Origin: Hofstenia miamia | Taxonomy: Eukaryota; Xenacoelomorpha; Acoela | Reading direction: 5' to 3' | Assembly: GCA_004352715.1 (NCBI GenBank) | Contig: SCFE01000031.1 | Span: forward strand, 512,658-576,657 | DNA length: 64,000 bases | In this document: positions 12,368 to 24,960 of the stretch, in pieces | Layout of the letters: each line of letters starts with the position of its first letter | How positions within the stretch are numbered: the first letter of the stretch is position 1 | Position numbers and translations under genes: made by a program | The notes under the pieces: model-generated | What the model was told of the DNA's origin: nothing | What the model saw: only the letters and a program-made list of their open reading frames with translations | Databases searched by the model: none

Positions 12368-15300
12368 TTGCTGACAATCAACAATTCGGAACAATGAACA
12401 TATCAGAAGTCGATGTGATTGATGAAGATGCACTTGGTGATGAGCACGTGGAAACAACAGAGCTTGATGAACTATCAAGATTTACTGAGATTCATTCAGC
12501 AAAGGTTTTCCCCATTGAAGCATCCGGGTTGGAATGTGGAGTCGTCAATAAAACAGATCAAGTCTTGGATACATTCACTTTTGAAGATAGATCCAAATTC
12601 ACAACAGCAGAACTTTCTGAACGAAGTGCGTCTGACATTCTACTTTGTCTTAGCAATGCAAATGACACCAATAACACACCAAGCCCCGTTCGCGAAAATC
12701 AGATCTTCACTGAAGGTTTTGCTTCTCATTCTGAAAGATTGTGGACTAATCTGAAAGAGGTCTCAAACTTTGAACAAGCTTTCATCAGCAATTCACAAAG
12801 TAGTTCTGAAAGTAAAGGCGCTCATATAGCCATTGAGCAAGCTGCTAAGGTAGAAGAGATTTGTGAAAATTCACAACTTACAAGGTGTTTAATGGGTAAT
12901 CATCCAGTAACAAAACAAATTAATGATGAAGCATGTCAACCAATCGTTTGTTCAGATTGCTCTATTAATGATATTGTCAAAGTAGCTAATGTGAGTTTGT
13001 CTCTTGATGCATTTGTGTCTGCCAATAAAGAGTTATTAACTGCAGCATCTCGAACTCAAAGTATTGCCGAATGGAAGAAATCAGAGAAAATACAGACACA
13101 AACATTTGAAGAAATTGCTACATTAAGTGAAGTTATTAAAGATGCCATAGTGAAAGCATTGATCATTGTTGGCTTGGCGGAAGTAAAGGATGTTAAGGAC
13201 ATGCATGATGCTCAGTGGATGCGTTTGAGAGATTCAATACAACCTTTCTTAGGAACATATGCTAAGGAAGTGGAGAACTTTGTAAGAATTACTGAATTTC
13301 AAAAGACCTATGTTGACACAGTAAGAATTGCACAAGCTAAAGAAGGGAGCATATTGTGGTCCCGCTTGAGATCGAATCTGCAATCAGCCTTATTCACTAC
13401 AGCTGATATACTAAATGAAAGATCTTTGTTGAATGAGTATAATAATGTTGAAATGATTGTTGAAGGTCTAATTGCTTATGGTTTGCAGGTTTGGGCGCGG
13501 CCTAGACTAGGTGAGGGGTTGTATGGTTTGATGCAAACGTATGAAACAGAATCAGATCCTAGTCTTTACGAAAATTTGGCTTTTGTCAGTGGCGTAGGGC
13601 AGCAAGACATTTCTTCTGAAGTTCCTACATCATATTCAACTTTACTTCAAAGTATGGTTTCAGTGAATGTGATTAGTGAAAAGTGTACCTCTAACCACTT
13701 AATGGAATCTGTTATTTATCAACCTCCAAAGGATGAAGCTCCAATTTCATCATCTATTATTGCTGAACAGTTCAGTACAGCTGGCGAATTATCATCTGAG
13801 ACAGCTTCAACTTTAACTGATTCACATTTGAATGTGAAATCGAAAATTGTTTCTGAAACTACTGAATCAGCTTTAAATCAAGGTTATACACTATTGCATA
13901 ATGTCCTTGGTGTTTCAAAAGAAGAGATCCGCAAATGGGCACGTCTACGAGAATCACTAGATGCTCAACTTATATTTACCAAGTGTGCAGAAGTACAGTT
14001 TTATATTGAGGAAATTGAGCAAGAAGTTATTGAAATTGGGCAAAGCTATTTGTCAATGGAATCTATGCAAAGTGTTGTAAACGTTTTTAACGTTTGCGCT
14101 TCTTTAGAGGAAACTGTAACTGCTAATCAAATGGCAGATGATATTATTCATGCATCACAAATTATTGCTGATTGTCATGATGCGATTGTTCTTGATTTCA
14201 TTAAAGCAAATTACAATGTCAGTAGAAGATTAATTGAAGGCATTGCTTTAGACTCAGATAAATTATGGCGAAGACTTCGCTACACTCTTGATGCTGCTTT
14301 AATCCATGCCAAGACAGACATGTACTCAGAGCTCATTGAGAATATTGACATAACTGTAAAGGATAAACTCGTTCGTTGTATTAATGCAGCTGTTGACCAT
14401 GGAATAATATGGACTAGAATCCGTGATACAATCAGTGCCTTATCAAAATTGAAACCACAAGTTCACAGATTGACAGAAGTTATTCATGAAATTCCTTTAA
14501 TAACAGGCAATCATCCTGCAAGGGATCATGCAAATATATCATTATGGGCTCGTCCTCGTGAGTGCTTGCATCTTGAAGACTATGACAAAGCCACTCCAAT
14601 TATAGAAAAAATGATAATATCTGAGGGTGAGATTAAGCAGTTTTTGGAAAAAGGTCATTCATTGGAAGAATTCAACACGTGGCAAAGATTGAGAGAAAGC
14701 ATTAAGGGTGATAAAATTGAATTCCCTCATTGCAGTATTACAGACCTTGGTATTACTATTGCAAATGTTGAAACTCTTGCATCTCCAATTGAAAAATCCA
14801 TTTTAGCTATTATAGCTGATCAAAACATACTTCCTTCAAAAAAAGAAAGTGCAGAATCAAATGTTTTTAAAAAGAATATGTTTAATGACAGTGCATCAAT
14901 ATTAGCATTAGTCAATCTTGCGATTTCTAAATTGATTGAAGAAGAAAAGGCTGAAGAAAATGAAGCAAAAGAAACCAGAGATAAGTGTTCATTTGAAAAA
15001 ACAGTGAAGCTTGGAAAAGGCAAACCTATTATTGTTAACTCTTTGGCTAGTAGTCTTTTGACTGATGATTTAGCTCATGAAAAAATTATTGAAATGGAAT
15101 GTGTAAATGATGATGCTACAATTAAATGCTTAAATGAACAAATTGATGATGCTTTAGAAATGATAGGGCAAGATGACTGTTATCAACCTGATGTTGAAGA
15201 ATGTGAAGATCTTGATGAAGACCTTATAATGGATGAGCTTCATGAAGATGTTGAACTTGCTATTTCAAATAAGGAAGAAGAGCCTACTAATAAGGATAGT

Positions 15301-18300
15301 GAAGAACTTAGTGTAATTGAGAAAAAAGACAAAGAGAAAGATACTGTTGAGCCTACAATTGAAGAAACACAAGAAGAAGTTGATTTTGAAGAATGTAAAA
15401 AAGAAGAAATGCCTAAAAATGAGGAGAAGGATGACTTCCAAACAATTGACACAGAAAAAACTAGTGTACATGAAGATGATAATGTTGAAGAGCCTGAAGA
15501 AGCACTTATTGAAGAAATGCAAGAAGAAGTTGAATTAAATAAATCTAAGGAGGAGGAATCTCAAAAAGAGGAAGAAAATGAAGAGTTCCAAACCATAGAT
15601 GACACAAATGCACCAAAACCTGACAGTGATGAAGCTGAAATTCCAGAAGTTGTGATGGATGAAGTTCAACATGAAGTTGAACTAAATACTGCAAAGAAAG
15701 AAGATACACCTAAGAATAAAGATGAAGATGAGTTTCAAACCTTAGAAAAAACTGATGAGACTGAAAAAAATGTATCTGAAAATTCGAGTGTTCAAGAAGA
15801 TGATGTTGATGCTCCAGAGGAGGCAGTCATGGATGAAGTTCAAGAAGAAGTTGAACTAAGTACTGTGAAGAAAGAAGATACACCTAAGAACACAGATGAA
15901 GATGAGTTTCAAACCTTAGAAAAAACTGATGAGACTGAAAAAAATGTATCTGAAAATTCGAGTGTTCATGAAGATGATGTTGATGCTCCAGAGGAGGCTG
16001 TTATGGATGAAGTTCAAGAAGAAGTTGAACTAAATACTGTGAAGAAAGAAGATGTACCCAAAAATACAGATGAAGATGAGGTTCAAACCTTAGACGCTAC
16101 TGATGAAGCAGAAGAAGTTGCATCTGAAATTTCTAGTGTCCATGAAGAGGATATTAATGTTCCAGAGGATGCTGTCCTAGAAGAAGCTCAAGAGGAAATT
16201 GAGCTAAGCAATATGAAGAATGAAGATATTCCTGAGAATGAAGAAAAAGAAGAGTTCCAAACATTAGAAAAAATATGTAATCAAGAAGAGGATTCTGAAT
16301 TGCCTGAAGAAGCTATTATGGATGAAAATCAGGAAGAAGTAGAATTAGAAAATACAAAGACTGAAGATGTGCCAAATGTTGACCAAGATGAAAATTTCGA
16401 AGTAATTGAAACTTGTGAAGACAAAAATGATGAAGAGTCAGAGATAGATGAACATTCAATTCCACCTTGTGATGAAGAAGATGGACCCATGCATGAAGCT
16501 GCAGATGATACTAAAATTGATGAACAAGTTGATGAAGTAATAGATCAAGAATCATTGAAAAGTGATGAAGAATGTTTGGAAGAAGAAATTGAAAAAATTG
16601 AAGAACAACTACCAGAAAAAATGCCTACAAAGTCATTACCAGATGTTAAACAAGATATTATAATACGAGATCCAGCAGAATTTGCTGATATAAAATTAAA
16701 CTTAGAAAAATGTGATAGTATTGAAGAGTTAAATGCAGATCTTGATAATGCAAACTCAGATACTGTTTCTGCAAATGAAAATTTGAATTTACCTGAAACT
16801 TTTGAAGAGAATGTTGAGAAGTGTATGGAAACAGAAGAACATGAAGATGCTGATGAGCAGCAAATTTCCATAAGTAAAGGACGAGGCAAGCAATGTGGTA
16901 TTATTGCCGGTTTTACTTCTAAATTAGAAGCTAAGCCTTGTCCAAATCAAATACCTGTTTCAGAAGAAAAACTGTATGAAGATGGAATGATTGCTACTGA
17001 AGACATTTCTAATATGGCTATTCATTCTTTAATTGACAACAGAGAAACTGTAAAATATGATGAAGAAATCCTAGCTGCTGAGTTTGACATTAATGAAATG
17101 GAGGAAAACAAAAAATTATCCAATACATATAAAATTGAGTCAACAGATTCATACTCAAAATCATTTGAACAAGAAAAAGTTTATTTTGGAAATTCAGTTA
17201 CTGTTGATGATTTCATTGATGAAGTAATGTATACTGTATCCTTTAAAACTGAAGTTAATTTTTCAGAGAAAGTCAATGTATCTATTGATTTGTTTTCAAG
17301 TCCAAAAAGGAAGACATCAATTGCAGAATCAAATATTGTTTTGAATATATTTGATAAACTTGATAAACTACCTCCACCATCTTCTCCTGTTATTAAACCC
17401 CTCACAAAATCAGAAACAAACATAAAACTAAATATTGCAGATATTACTGATTTACAGGAAGAATACATGATTTCTGAAACAAATATTTTATTAAATATTG
17501 CTGATAATGAAGAATTTGCTAATGCTATTGTAACAGTAGAAGAGTTGTTTGAAATTCACAAAGAAGATATATCTGTTATTGTAGATATTGAGGAAGAGAC
17601 ATCAGAAAATACCACTTTGACTAAAGTGCATGTTCATGAGCATCCCATCATTGAATACAATCCAGATCAACATTTGGATGAAATTTATATTAATGTTAAA
17701 GAAGAGCAGTATGATATGTTTAAAGAAACTGCTACTGAACAAAGTCAAGAGTATTTGGTTAATGTTAATGAAGAACCAAGTCAAGTTACAATGGAAACTT
17801 CGATTTTGAAAATTGACGTTGAATCTGAATTCACTCAGAAAACTATAGAAGAGGAGGATTTGAAATATATTGTTTCAGTTGAAGAGGATACACCTGTTGT
17901 AAAGCCAGTCTCAATTACTACAACTGAAATTATTACTGAAGTGAACTTGATTGATGAAACAACTGATAGTGTTTATGTTGTTACTGTTGAGCCTTGTGAT
18001 CAGTCTTCACCTCATTATCCACCCGTTTTTATAACTGAATCTCCCCCACAAATTTGTGCAGTTGAAAATACTGATTTAACTATATCTGTTGAACTGTTTG
18101 CTCCAGATAGAACATCTTATGTCATCTTACTTGATGATTATCCCATTGATAATTATCCACGATTTTATGTTAATCAAGAGCAAATTGGATCAAACTTCTT
18201 ACTGAATATAAATCTGATTAATGCACAGAAACCTGATTCTGGAAAACTTCGTATCCTAGCTAAAAATGATCATGGTGCAGATATATGGGAGACAAATTTG

Positions 18301-21300
18301 AACATTTTGAGACCTATATATGAAAACAAACCTAGCAATTATTCGTTTTCTTATGAAGCTCCAAGTGACATTTCATCGACTTATCATCCTCAATTTAGTT
18401 GTCCAAGTGGCAGCAAGACCCAGTCACCTTCATATTATCAATCCTATAATGGAAATCCGCGCCAAATTAGTCAACGAGTTTTGTATATTGATGCACCATC
18501 AACATTCAATTCATTGACATTTGAAAAGCAGTCTAGTTTGTCAGATTTAGCTAGTGAAATTGCTGGATTATGTCTTAGTGATGTCATGTACTCTGGAAAT
18601 AGACCAGATCACTTTTTTACACCTTCTGACTGTGATTCTCTTAGTGAAGGATTCTGTTCTCCACATCCTCTGTGCAATGCGTTTGAGGATGCTTTATTGG
18701 TGGATTGGAAAGATCTCAACTTACTTTCAAGTTGTCGCAAGCCAAAGTCATTCTTGACTGGCAAACAAAATCTTTCAAACATCAATTTCAGTGCTTATGT
18801 TTCACAAGAAGAATCACTGCAAGGAAAAATGGCAGTTGATTTACTAGGAAATGTTGTCAATGCTTCTGTAAAAGCTCCTCGCTTTAATATTAAGACAACT
18901 AAGAAACGCAAGGGCTGTGCACATATTCATTGGCCCAAGAACAATGAGACATGCATTCGTGATAACCTTCCAGTTGATGTGAAACCAGTGTTTAGTAAAG
19001 TTGAAAAGTACATAGAGCCTGTGGTGAGTTACTATTCTGAAGTAGTTAAAGACGTTGATAATAAAATAATGTCATCCATTTCTGTTAACAAAATCAATAT
19101 TGAAGAACGACCGTCTTGTACAATGTCAGTCAACAGCATTCAAACATTTTCAAAAGCCAGCAAATTTCATGAAATGAAACTTAATAACAGCATGCTACAA
19201 CATGTTTCAAAAGGTATTAACAACTTTGCTGCGATTGAAAATGAGAATATTGCTGTGTACTTTGTTGATGATAAAGCATTATTTCAAAGTAAAACTGATC
19301 AATGCAACTTAAGTCAACAAAAAGATTTGCCCAAACAAACAGTTTTAGTTGAAGAGAATTTCTTTAAAGAACATTTGTATAGCATGCCATCTAGTGAAAC
19401 ACTGATTACTATTCCTATTGAAAGTGCCATATTGGATAAAATTAGCACTGTAAATAAAAAGACAATTAGCCTAGCTAATTATAAATCACTTAGCAGTGAT
19501 ATGAAAGAAATTGCAGCCAACTATGTTAAGAAAAGGGAAATTTTTAACTGTGTTTATAATATCCAAGACACACCAATTCAATCTAACACTGAATATTCAA
19601 ATGCTGTTTCTGAAATCACTGATAAACTTAAGCATGCTGGTGTTAAGACAAGTTGTATTGACTCCTGCAAAATTGAAGATGCAAATATGTTTATGCATAC
19701 AGTTCTTACAAAGGCATTTATTTCAACTGCAATTGATCATGTATTTGATAACAGTTTAGTGAATTTTGCATTTGAAGAAGGTTATACAGTAAGTATGACT
19801 CATACAAATTTCAAAGAAGTGATTTATGAACTAATGAAGTCAGTGCCAATTTGTGTTTGCACAATGAAGCATTTATGCTTTGAAAATCTTTCAGAAATGA
19901 CTAATGTTAGAAGAACTGAAATATTTGCAACAATATGCTCATCTTTAATTAATTATGTGGAGTCTGTTGTGTTAGAATGTCCTACTGCTCTTAGATCAAT
20001 TGCAAAGGCTTCCCTCAATGAAGTTAAAGTTTTAACAAAGCCAGATGTTGCATCAAAACCTGAAATCTTGCAAGATGAAAGCAGCAAACCTGAAACATTG
20101 AAGGTTTTGAATGTTTCTGATGTAGTTGTCTATAACAGTGAACAACTAAGTGAGGAACAATCAATTAAATTTGAAAATTCTGATTCTGAAAACTTAAATG
20201 TAGCATCATCTAATCATATGAAACATAGTATTGAAAAAGTCGATATCTGCACTGCAGTAGAAGATACATTTGAGTCTGCTTGTAAATCTTTTGATGTTTG
20301 TAATTCAATTATTAAGTGTATTCATGAACCATCCATACCAAACAAGTCAGAAATTTGCGTCCCTGTGAGTGATGACTCATCTTTTGAATATTCAGAAAGC
20401 TCTTTAATCAACGCTTCAGTAATTCCAACTGAGAACAAAAATATAAACCAAGCATCATCTAAAGTGGAAGAAATAATGGTTTCCAGTAATGAAGAACCTG
20501 TTTTGTTTGGAAAAGCACACTGTTTCCAATCCAAGGCTGAATTGATTGCCATGAGCAGTGTATTTAATGTTCATGTTCAGAAGGCTGTTTGCACTGATGA
20601 ATGCTCATCCACATTTGAGAATGCTACGCAGTCTACAATTACTTCTGATAAAATTGACGAGGAATTCTTTGATGTACTTGACTATGATGGCGCTGCCAAT
20701 CACCAACAGTCAGCAAGCATTGTAAGTGAATACATTGACATTGAAAATGTTACAAATATGGAAGAGTTCATTGATATCCATTGTGATGAAATGATCAATG
20801 CTGATTTTGTTGATTCAGAATCGCCTATTTATCACTTTAGTGAGTGTATTGAAAGAAATAGATGTCTAGTTGAGGATGTAGTCTTAGAGACTGTTGTTGA
20901 CTCTGAAATTCAAAATTATTCCAATGCAAACTCTGTACTTTTATCTTGTAACACATGTTCAAGATTAGTTCAAATTAGGTTTGTGGATAATGTATACGTA
21001 TGTGAATCCTGCAATTCTGTAATTGTACCTGAAAAAATATATGAATCTGCTGACTCCCAAAATATAACTGCTAATATCAGCAATTCCTTGACACAGCTTC
21101 AAAATAGCCTTTATAATCAAACACATGATGCTGTTAGTGAAAGCATTGATAATGTAATTTTTGAAACAGTTGAAATGCAATCTCTAAATTCTCAAAGAGC
21201 TTCTATTCAAAAGCAAAATACTGGGAAAACTGTTAGTGTACCAGAAAAAATTGATTCCCCTGCTGAAGAAAACATGGCAACCACAGTAAGTGATACATCA

Positions 21301-24227
21301 TTTGAAGTTGCAGAATTGGAAATTTTGACTTCAGAAGCCGCTAAATATTGTTATGTACTGAATTCAGTCAGTGAAATTGTGGAATTAGATGCAGTCTCTC
21401 AACTTGAGAATATTAATTCCATTTCTGCTAATGTCGAAAATATTGATTCACTCATGATGTGGGAGAATGTTGACATCAACATTAACGGAAATTGCTTTAC
21501 AGAAAAAGCAGATGTGCAAGAAATTTGTTTTGATGAATTTGTTAGTCACTTTTCAGAATTCAATGTAGAAACTAATGAATTTGCAGAATACCAATATATT
21601 AATAGTTTCACGAGTAAACAACTTTGCATTTGTGATTCTGTGGTATCTTGTACAGGTCAATTAACTGAAAAAGAGGCTGCTGATGCTCAAAGCCTATCAA
21701 AATGCAATTGTGAACATGAATTACAATGTGAAGAGTACTTGATTGCAGAATTTGATCATTGCAAAATTGTTGACTTGCCTATTTGTGAGAAAGCGGAATT
21801 TACATTTGTGGAAGAAGAAATTGATTATGAGGATGTTCCAGAAACATTATGCAAGACTAAAGTTCCAGAAGATGCTGAAATTGATGAAGAACTAATTGTG
21901 CCAATAGAGTGTATAGATGCTGAAGGTGGATTGCAAAGACCAAAATTTGAGTATCCTGAAGATGCTCTATCTTTTAATAGCCCACTGAAATCTGCGGACT
22001 TAAGTGATTCAGATATAAATGAAGAAGAAATCACCCCAGTTGATATTGATGAACTCGATTTATTGATTAATCCTTTCGTTGGTAAAAAGATGAATGCTGA
22101 AACTTATTTATTCAAATCATCTCTTTGTGAGGAGTTGGCTCATGCCGAATTTGAAACTTCACTACTGTTCAATATGCAAGCGAATAAATGTAATATCAAT
22201 GAAAACTTAATTGTTGCTGATGAAGTTGAGGTTGTTACTGAAATGCTGGATTTGGAAAAGAATGATAAGGAAGAGATTATCAGCGCTGAATCTGATAGCG
22301 ATGGTTCTTTCAAAGATGATGTTTCTTTTAGAACATTGGAGAAAGAAAATATGGTGGTTGAAGATATTAGAAGTGATCTTTTGGCAATGGTTTCAACTGT
22401 GAGGGACTTGGCTGATTATACTGTTGATTGCAAAGAATGGAATATAAGTTTTCAACAAGATCGCCTTTTGGCTGAGCATATTCCCAGCATGCTCACATTT
22501 AGCACACCAGTTGAGAACATTTTATTTGCAATTGGTAAAAGCGGAATTTGTGAATTTGAGCAATTGCCAATTTGCTACACAAATCCTAAAAAATATTATG
22601 TATCAACTAAAATATTCGCGGATACTCCACGCAGATCATGCTCTGACGAGATAGTTATTACCAGCTGTTTTGACGTCGAGATCGCACCAGAGGAAGTTAT
22701 CAAAAAGATCAAGAAGAAATCCCCTGTTATTTATGTTGTGGAAGAAATAATTGAAACCAAGAGAGTGAAAAAACCCAAAGTCAAACGCAATACAAAAGCA
22801 TATTGCGATGCGCCAATCAGTTCCATTTCTGATTACTTCGAACCTCTACCCATACCTTCTTGCTCAGATGTCCCAACTGTAGTAAGTTCACTGTCATCTT
22901 TGGCATGTGAAGATACATACTTTACTGCTAGCGAAATGAATTCAGAGAATCAAAGATTATCAGTAAACACAATTACAAGCAGCATTTTTGATAAAACGTC
23001 ATCTTACTACAGTGTTTGTGAGACATTAACCCATTCCACTGCTACCCTTGCTAGCAGTGATCAAGAAGAGCATGAAAACTCTTTGGGTGGCTCAACGCCT
23101 GATCTCTCAAAATCAGCATCCCAGCATGACTTAACAACTCCTTCAATGGATTCAGCTTATGATGATATTTATAAACGATTTTCTGATCCTATTGTACTTC
23201 ATGGAAATCATGGAAATGGTCTTCCAGAACAGACTGTTGAATGTTTCAATTTCACAGCTGAGCGCGCTAATGTTGTACCGTGCTTGGAGAACAGCGATTT
23301 GGATTTCATTGAAAAGTCTAGAAAATCTACCAAGTCATTAAATACGACGTTGTTTTTAGTTGAGGAATCTTCCATTGAAGAACGTGTATGTGCTCAAACG
23401 AAATCAATTCGGGAGGATTCTGCTCTTTATCCAACATATTCCAAACAAAAGAAATTGCAGTATGCTCATATTTATCCTGCTTCTTGTGAAGATCTTGAGA
23501 CGCCATGTGCACGTGCAATTCCAGTCATGATTTCACCAAAATATAACTCTAATGATAACCTTGAGATTACAACTTATTCAAGTGAGGAGGAGTTATTAAG
23601 TCTTTCCGATTCTTCCACCATATCATCTTGCTCATCAAAGGAAAGCATTTTAACTACAATTACAAACTCATCACAAAGCTCTGATATGAGTTTCATCGAC
23701 AGTGTATCATCAAGATCGTCATCACAAAGTGACATCTCTTTTGGCAATATTCGATCTAAGATATTTGAATCCGAAACCGATATTAGAAAAACTTTCAATG
23801 AAGCTGATTTCCAAAATAAAATTAAAGTGAATGAATTAAAAAAGAGCACATTTGGAATGGGTAAACATGTTAAGATGACTCTCACACTTAAGTCAATGCA
23901 TGAATCCAAGACCAATAAACAGGTCAGTACGGATAGATCGAAAGTTTTGGATAATGTAACAGCAACCTATGTTGTGCCACCTAGAATCATACGAAGTGTT
24001 GATGATAAACTATTCAATGAAGGTTCGCCAATTGTTATGACTATTCATGCGCTAGCTGAGCCAAAGCCAACGTTTACTTGGATTAAGGATACAAAAACAC
24101 TGCAACCATCAGCTGGTGTTAGCATAAAGGATACAGATATGGGAAGCACTCTATTACATGTGCAAAGTTCAAAATGATTGTGGAATGGCGTGGTGCTCTG
24201 TGAAATTGTCGAAATACCAAAAAACAG
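12368..24227 (+). CDS. 11.86-kb exon of giant titin-like Ig protein
   Basis: Starts after the acceptor ATATTTAG with two bases that complete a phase-1 Val codon; the ATG at 12394 is internal. Visible in order: a helical-looking region with eight W-x-R-[LPI]-R motifs (13216-14694); an extremely Glu/Asp-rich segment with a 58-residue repeat (15226-16440); three SExNIxLNIxD motifs (17323-17505); five strand-EE motifs (17572-18000); a degenerate Ig domain (18019-18312); about 1,800 Ser/Thr/Glu-rich residues with one CxxC-x14-CxxC knuckle (20947-21012); a basic patch; and an Ig domain from 23977. The last Ig loses frame: TGA at 24175 stops the main frame, while NDCGMAWCSVKLSK continues one base over to a CAG/GCAAGT donor. 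Known: giant Ig proteins of striated muscle (titin, twitchin, zormin types) mix Ig domains with disordered spacers. Inferred: sarcomere scaffold. I recognise no specific orthologue. Confidence 0.85.
13216..14694 (+). repeat. W-x-R-x-R protein repeat cluster
   Basis: Core tryptophans of the motif are encoded at 13216 (WMRLRDS), 13357 (WSRLRSN), 13492 (WARPRLG), 13936 (WARLRES), 14266 (WRRLRYT), 14410 (WTRIRDT), 14545 (WARPREC) and 14680 (WQRLRES); a weaker WTNLKEV lies at 12742. Adjacent spacings of 47, 45, 48, 45 and 45 residues suggest one structural unit of that length, with units that lack the motif in between. Flanks are amphipathic and probably helical. I do not know a named family with this signature. 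Confidence 0.7.
15226..16440 (+). repeat. Glu-rich 58-residue protein repeat
   Basis: About eight units anchored on E-x-VEL (from 15250, 15380, 15527, 15674, 15850, 16024, 16198, 16340), each followed by a Lys-rich patch and an [EV]FQT[LI] strand. The best-conserved pair has a period of 58 residues. The composition is mainly Glu, Asp and Lys, reminiscent of the PEVK-type springs of titins but with little Pro. Confidence 0.75.
17323..18000 (+). repeat. Two short beta-like motif repeats before the internal Ig
   Basis: First set: AESNIVLNIFD, SETNIKLNIAD and SETNILLNIAD. Second set: SVIVDIEEE, IYINVKEEQ, YLVNVNEEP, YIVSVEEDT and VYVVTVEPC at 17572, 17683, 17752, 17866 and 17971, spaced 23-38 residues. 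All are single predicted strands followed by acidic turns and lead directly into the Ig domain at 18019. Confidence 0.6.
18019..18312 (+). other. Degenerate internal Ig domain
   Basis: Starts PPVFITESPP, a typical I-set A strand, and ends with QKPDSGKLRILAKNDHG, the D-x-G...N-x-x-G signature of strands E to G. Both disulphide Cys and the core Trp are absent. Length of about 98 residues is normal for an I-set domain. Confidence 0.7.
20947..21012 (+). other. CxxC-x14-CxxC zinc-knuckle-like motif inside the giant exon
   Basis: CNTC at 20947-20958 and CESC at 21001-21012 are separated by 14 residues with a beta-hairpin-like core (LVQIRFVDNVYV). Spacing and hydrophobic pattern resemble rubredoxin or zinc-ribbon knuckles. 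It is isolated in Ser/Glu-rich sequence. Metal binding is an inference. Confidence 0.5.
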
Positions 24228-24291
24228 GCAAGTAGATTTCCATGTTTATAAGTTTTGTTATTAAGTTCAGATATTGTAAATTCCTGTTTAG

Positions 24292-24347
24292 TATTTTCGC
24301 CGTTTTCACGCAAAGCATCTTCAACCAACCAATATAAAGTGAAAAAG
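24292..24347 (+). CDS. 56-nt exon of the giant gene, after a GC-AG intron
   Basis: Lies between acceptor CCTGTTTAG and donor GTACGT. With the upstream CAG/GCAAGT donor at 24227 (phase 1) its two leading bases complete a Val codon, followed by FSPFSRKASSTNQYKVKK, and it ends in phase 0, exactly what the exon at 24961 needs. The other two frames contain stops. The peptide fits the end of the Ig G strand plus a basic linker. Evidence is splice signals and phase only. Confidence 0.6.
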
Positions 24348-24470
24348 GTACGTGTTATTTTAAAAAACTTAGTAGTCCTAAATGTTACCTAGTGTGTATT
24401 TTTGGCCTTCATTTTTCCAATTAACGTGACAATTTGTTTGTACTGTTTTTGGAACATAATTTGTCAATTA

Positions 24471-24476
24471 AATAAA
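24471..24476 (+). terminator. AATAAA, possible intronic polyadenylation signal
   Basis: Lies 294 bases after the TGA at 24175-24177. If that stop is real, this hexamer could end a short isoform truncated inside an Ig domain. If the stop is a sequence error, it is just intronic AT-rich sequence. Confidence 0.3.
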
Positions 24477-24960
24477 AGAAAAGTTCACCAATTAACTGCT
24501 TTATAAAACCATTGCGATTTCTTTTGCATTTGTATTCAGGTGGGGATAGGGGTTGGTATAGGAGCCATTACAAAAGCTTAAAATAATTGAACTGAAGTTG
24601 TACAAATCTTCAGAAAATATGATCAGAAATATCGCACCACTGAGTTAACCAAGCGGATTTTTGAATTCAATGACTGTTCCAAAGCAATTTTGGAAAACTT
24701 TGTGCCCCATCTGATGCCGTTGATATGATCTGCTTGCATCCTTGTTTCATAGATATCGGTGATATCTTGTGATCTCTATTGTATTTTTTATAAAATATTG
24801 AATTTGAATTCACTATATAATTGTCTAGTTTTTTTACCATTAAATTGATTGCATTTCTATGACGTAGTATTAGTTTTCTATTATATTTCACTAAATTTCA
24901 TAAGGAAGTGGGTATACTGAGCAAATTCGTAAGTACAAGTAATTGAATCCAACATTTTAG

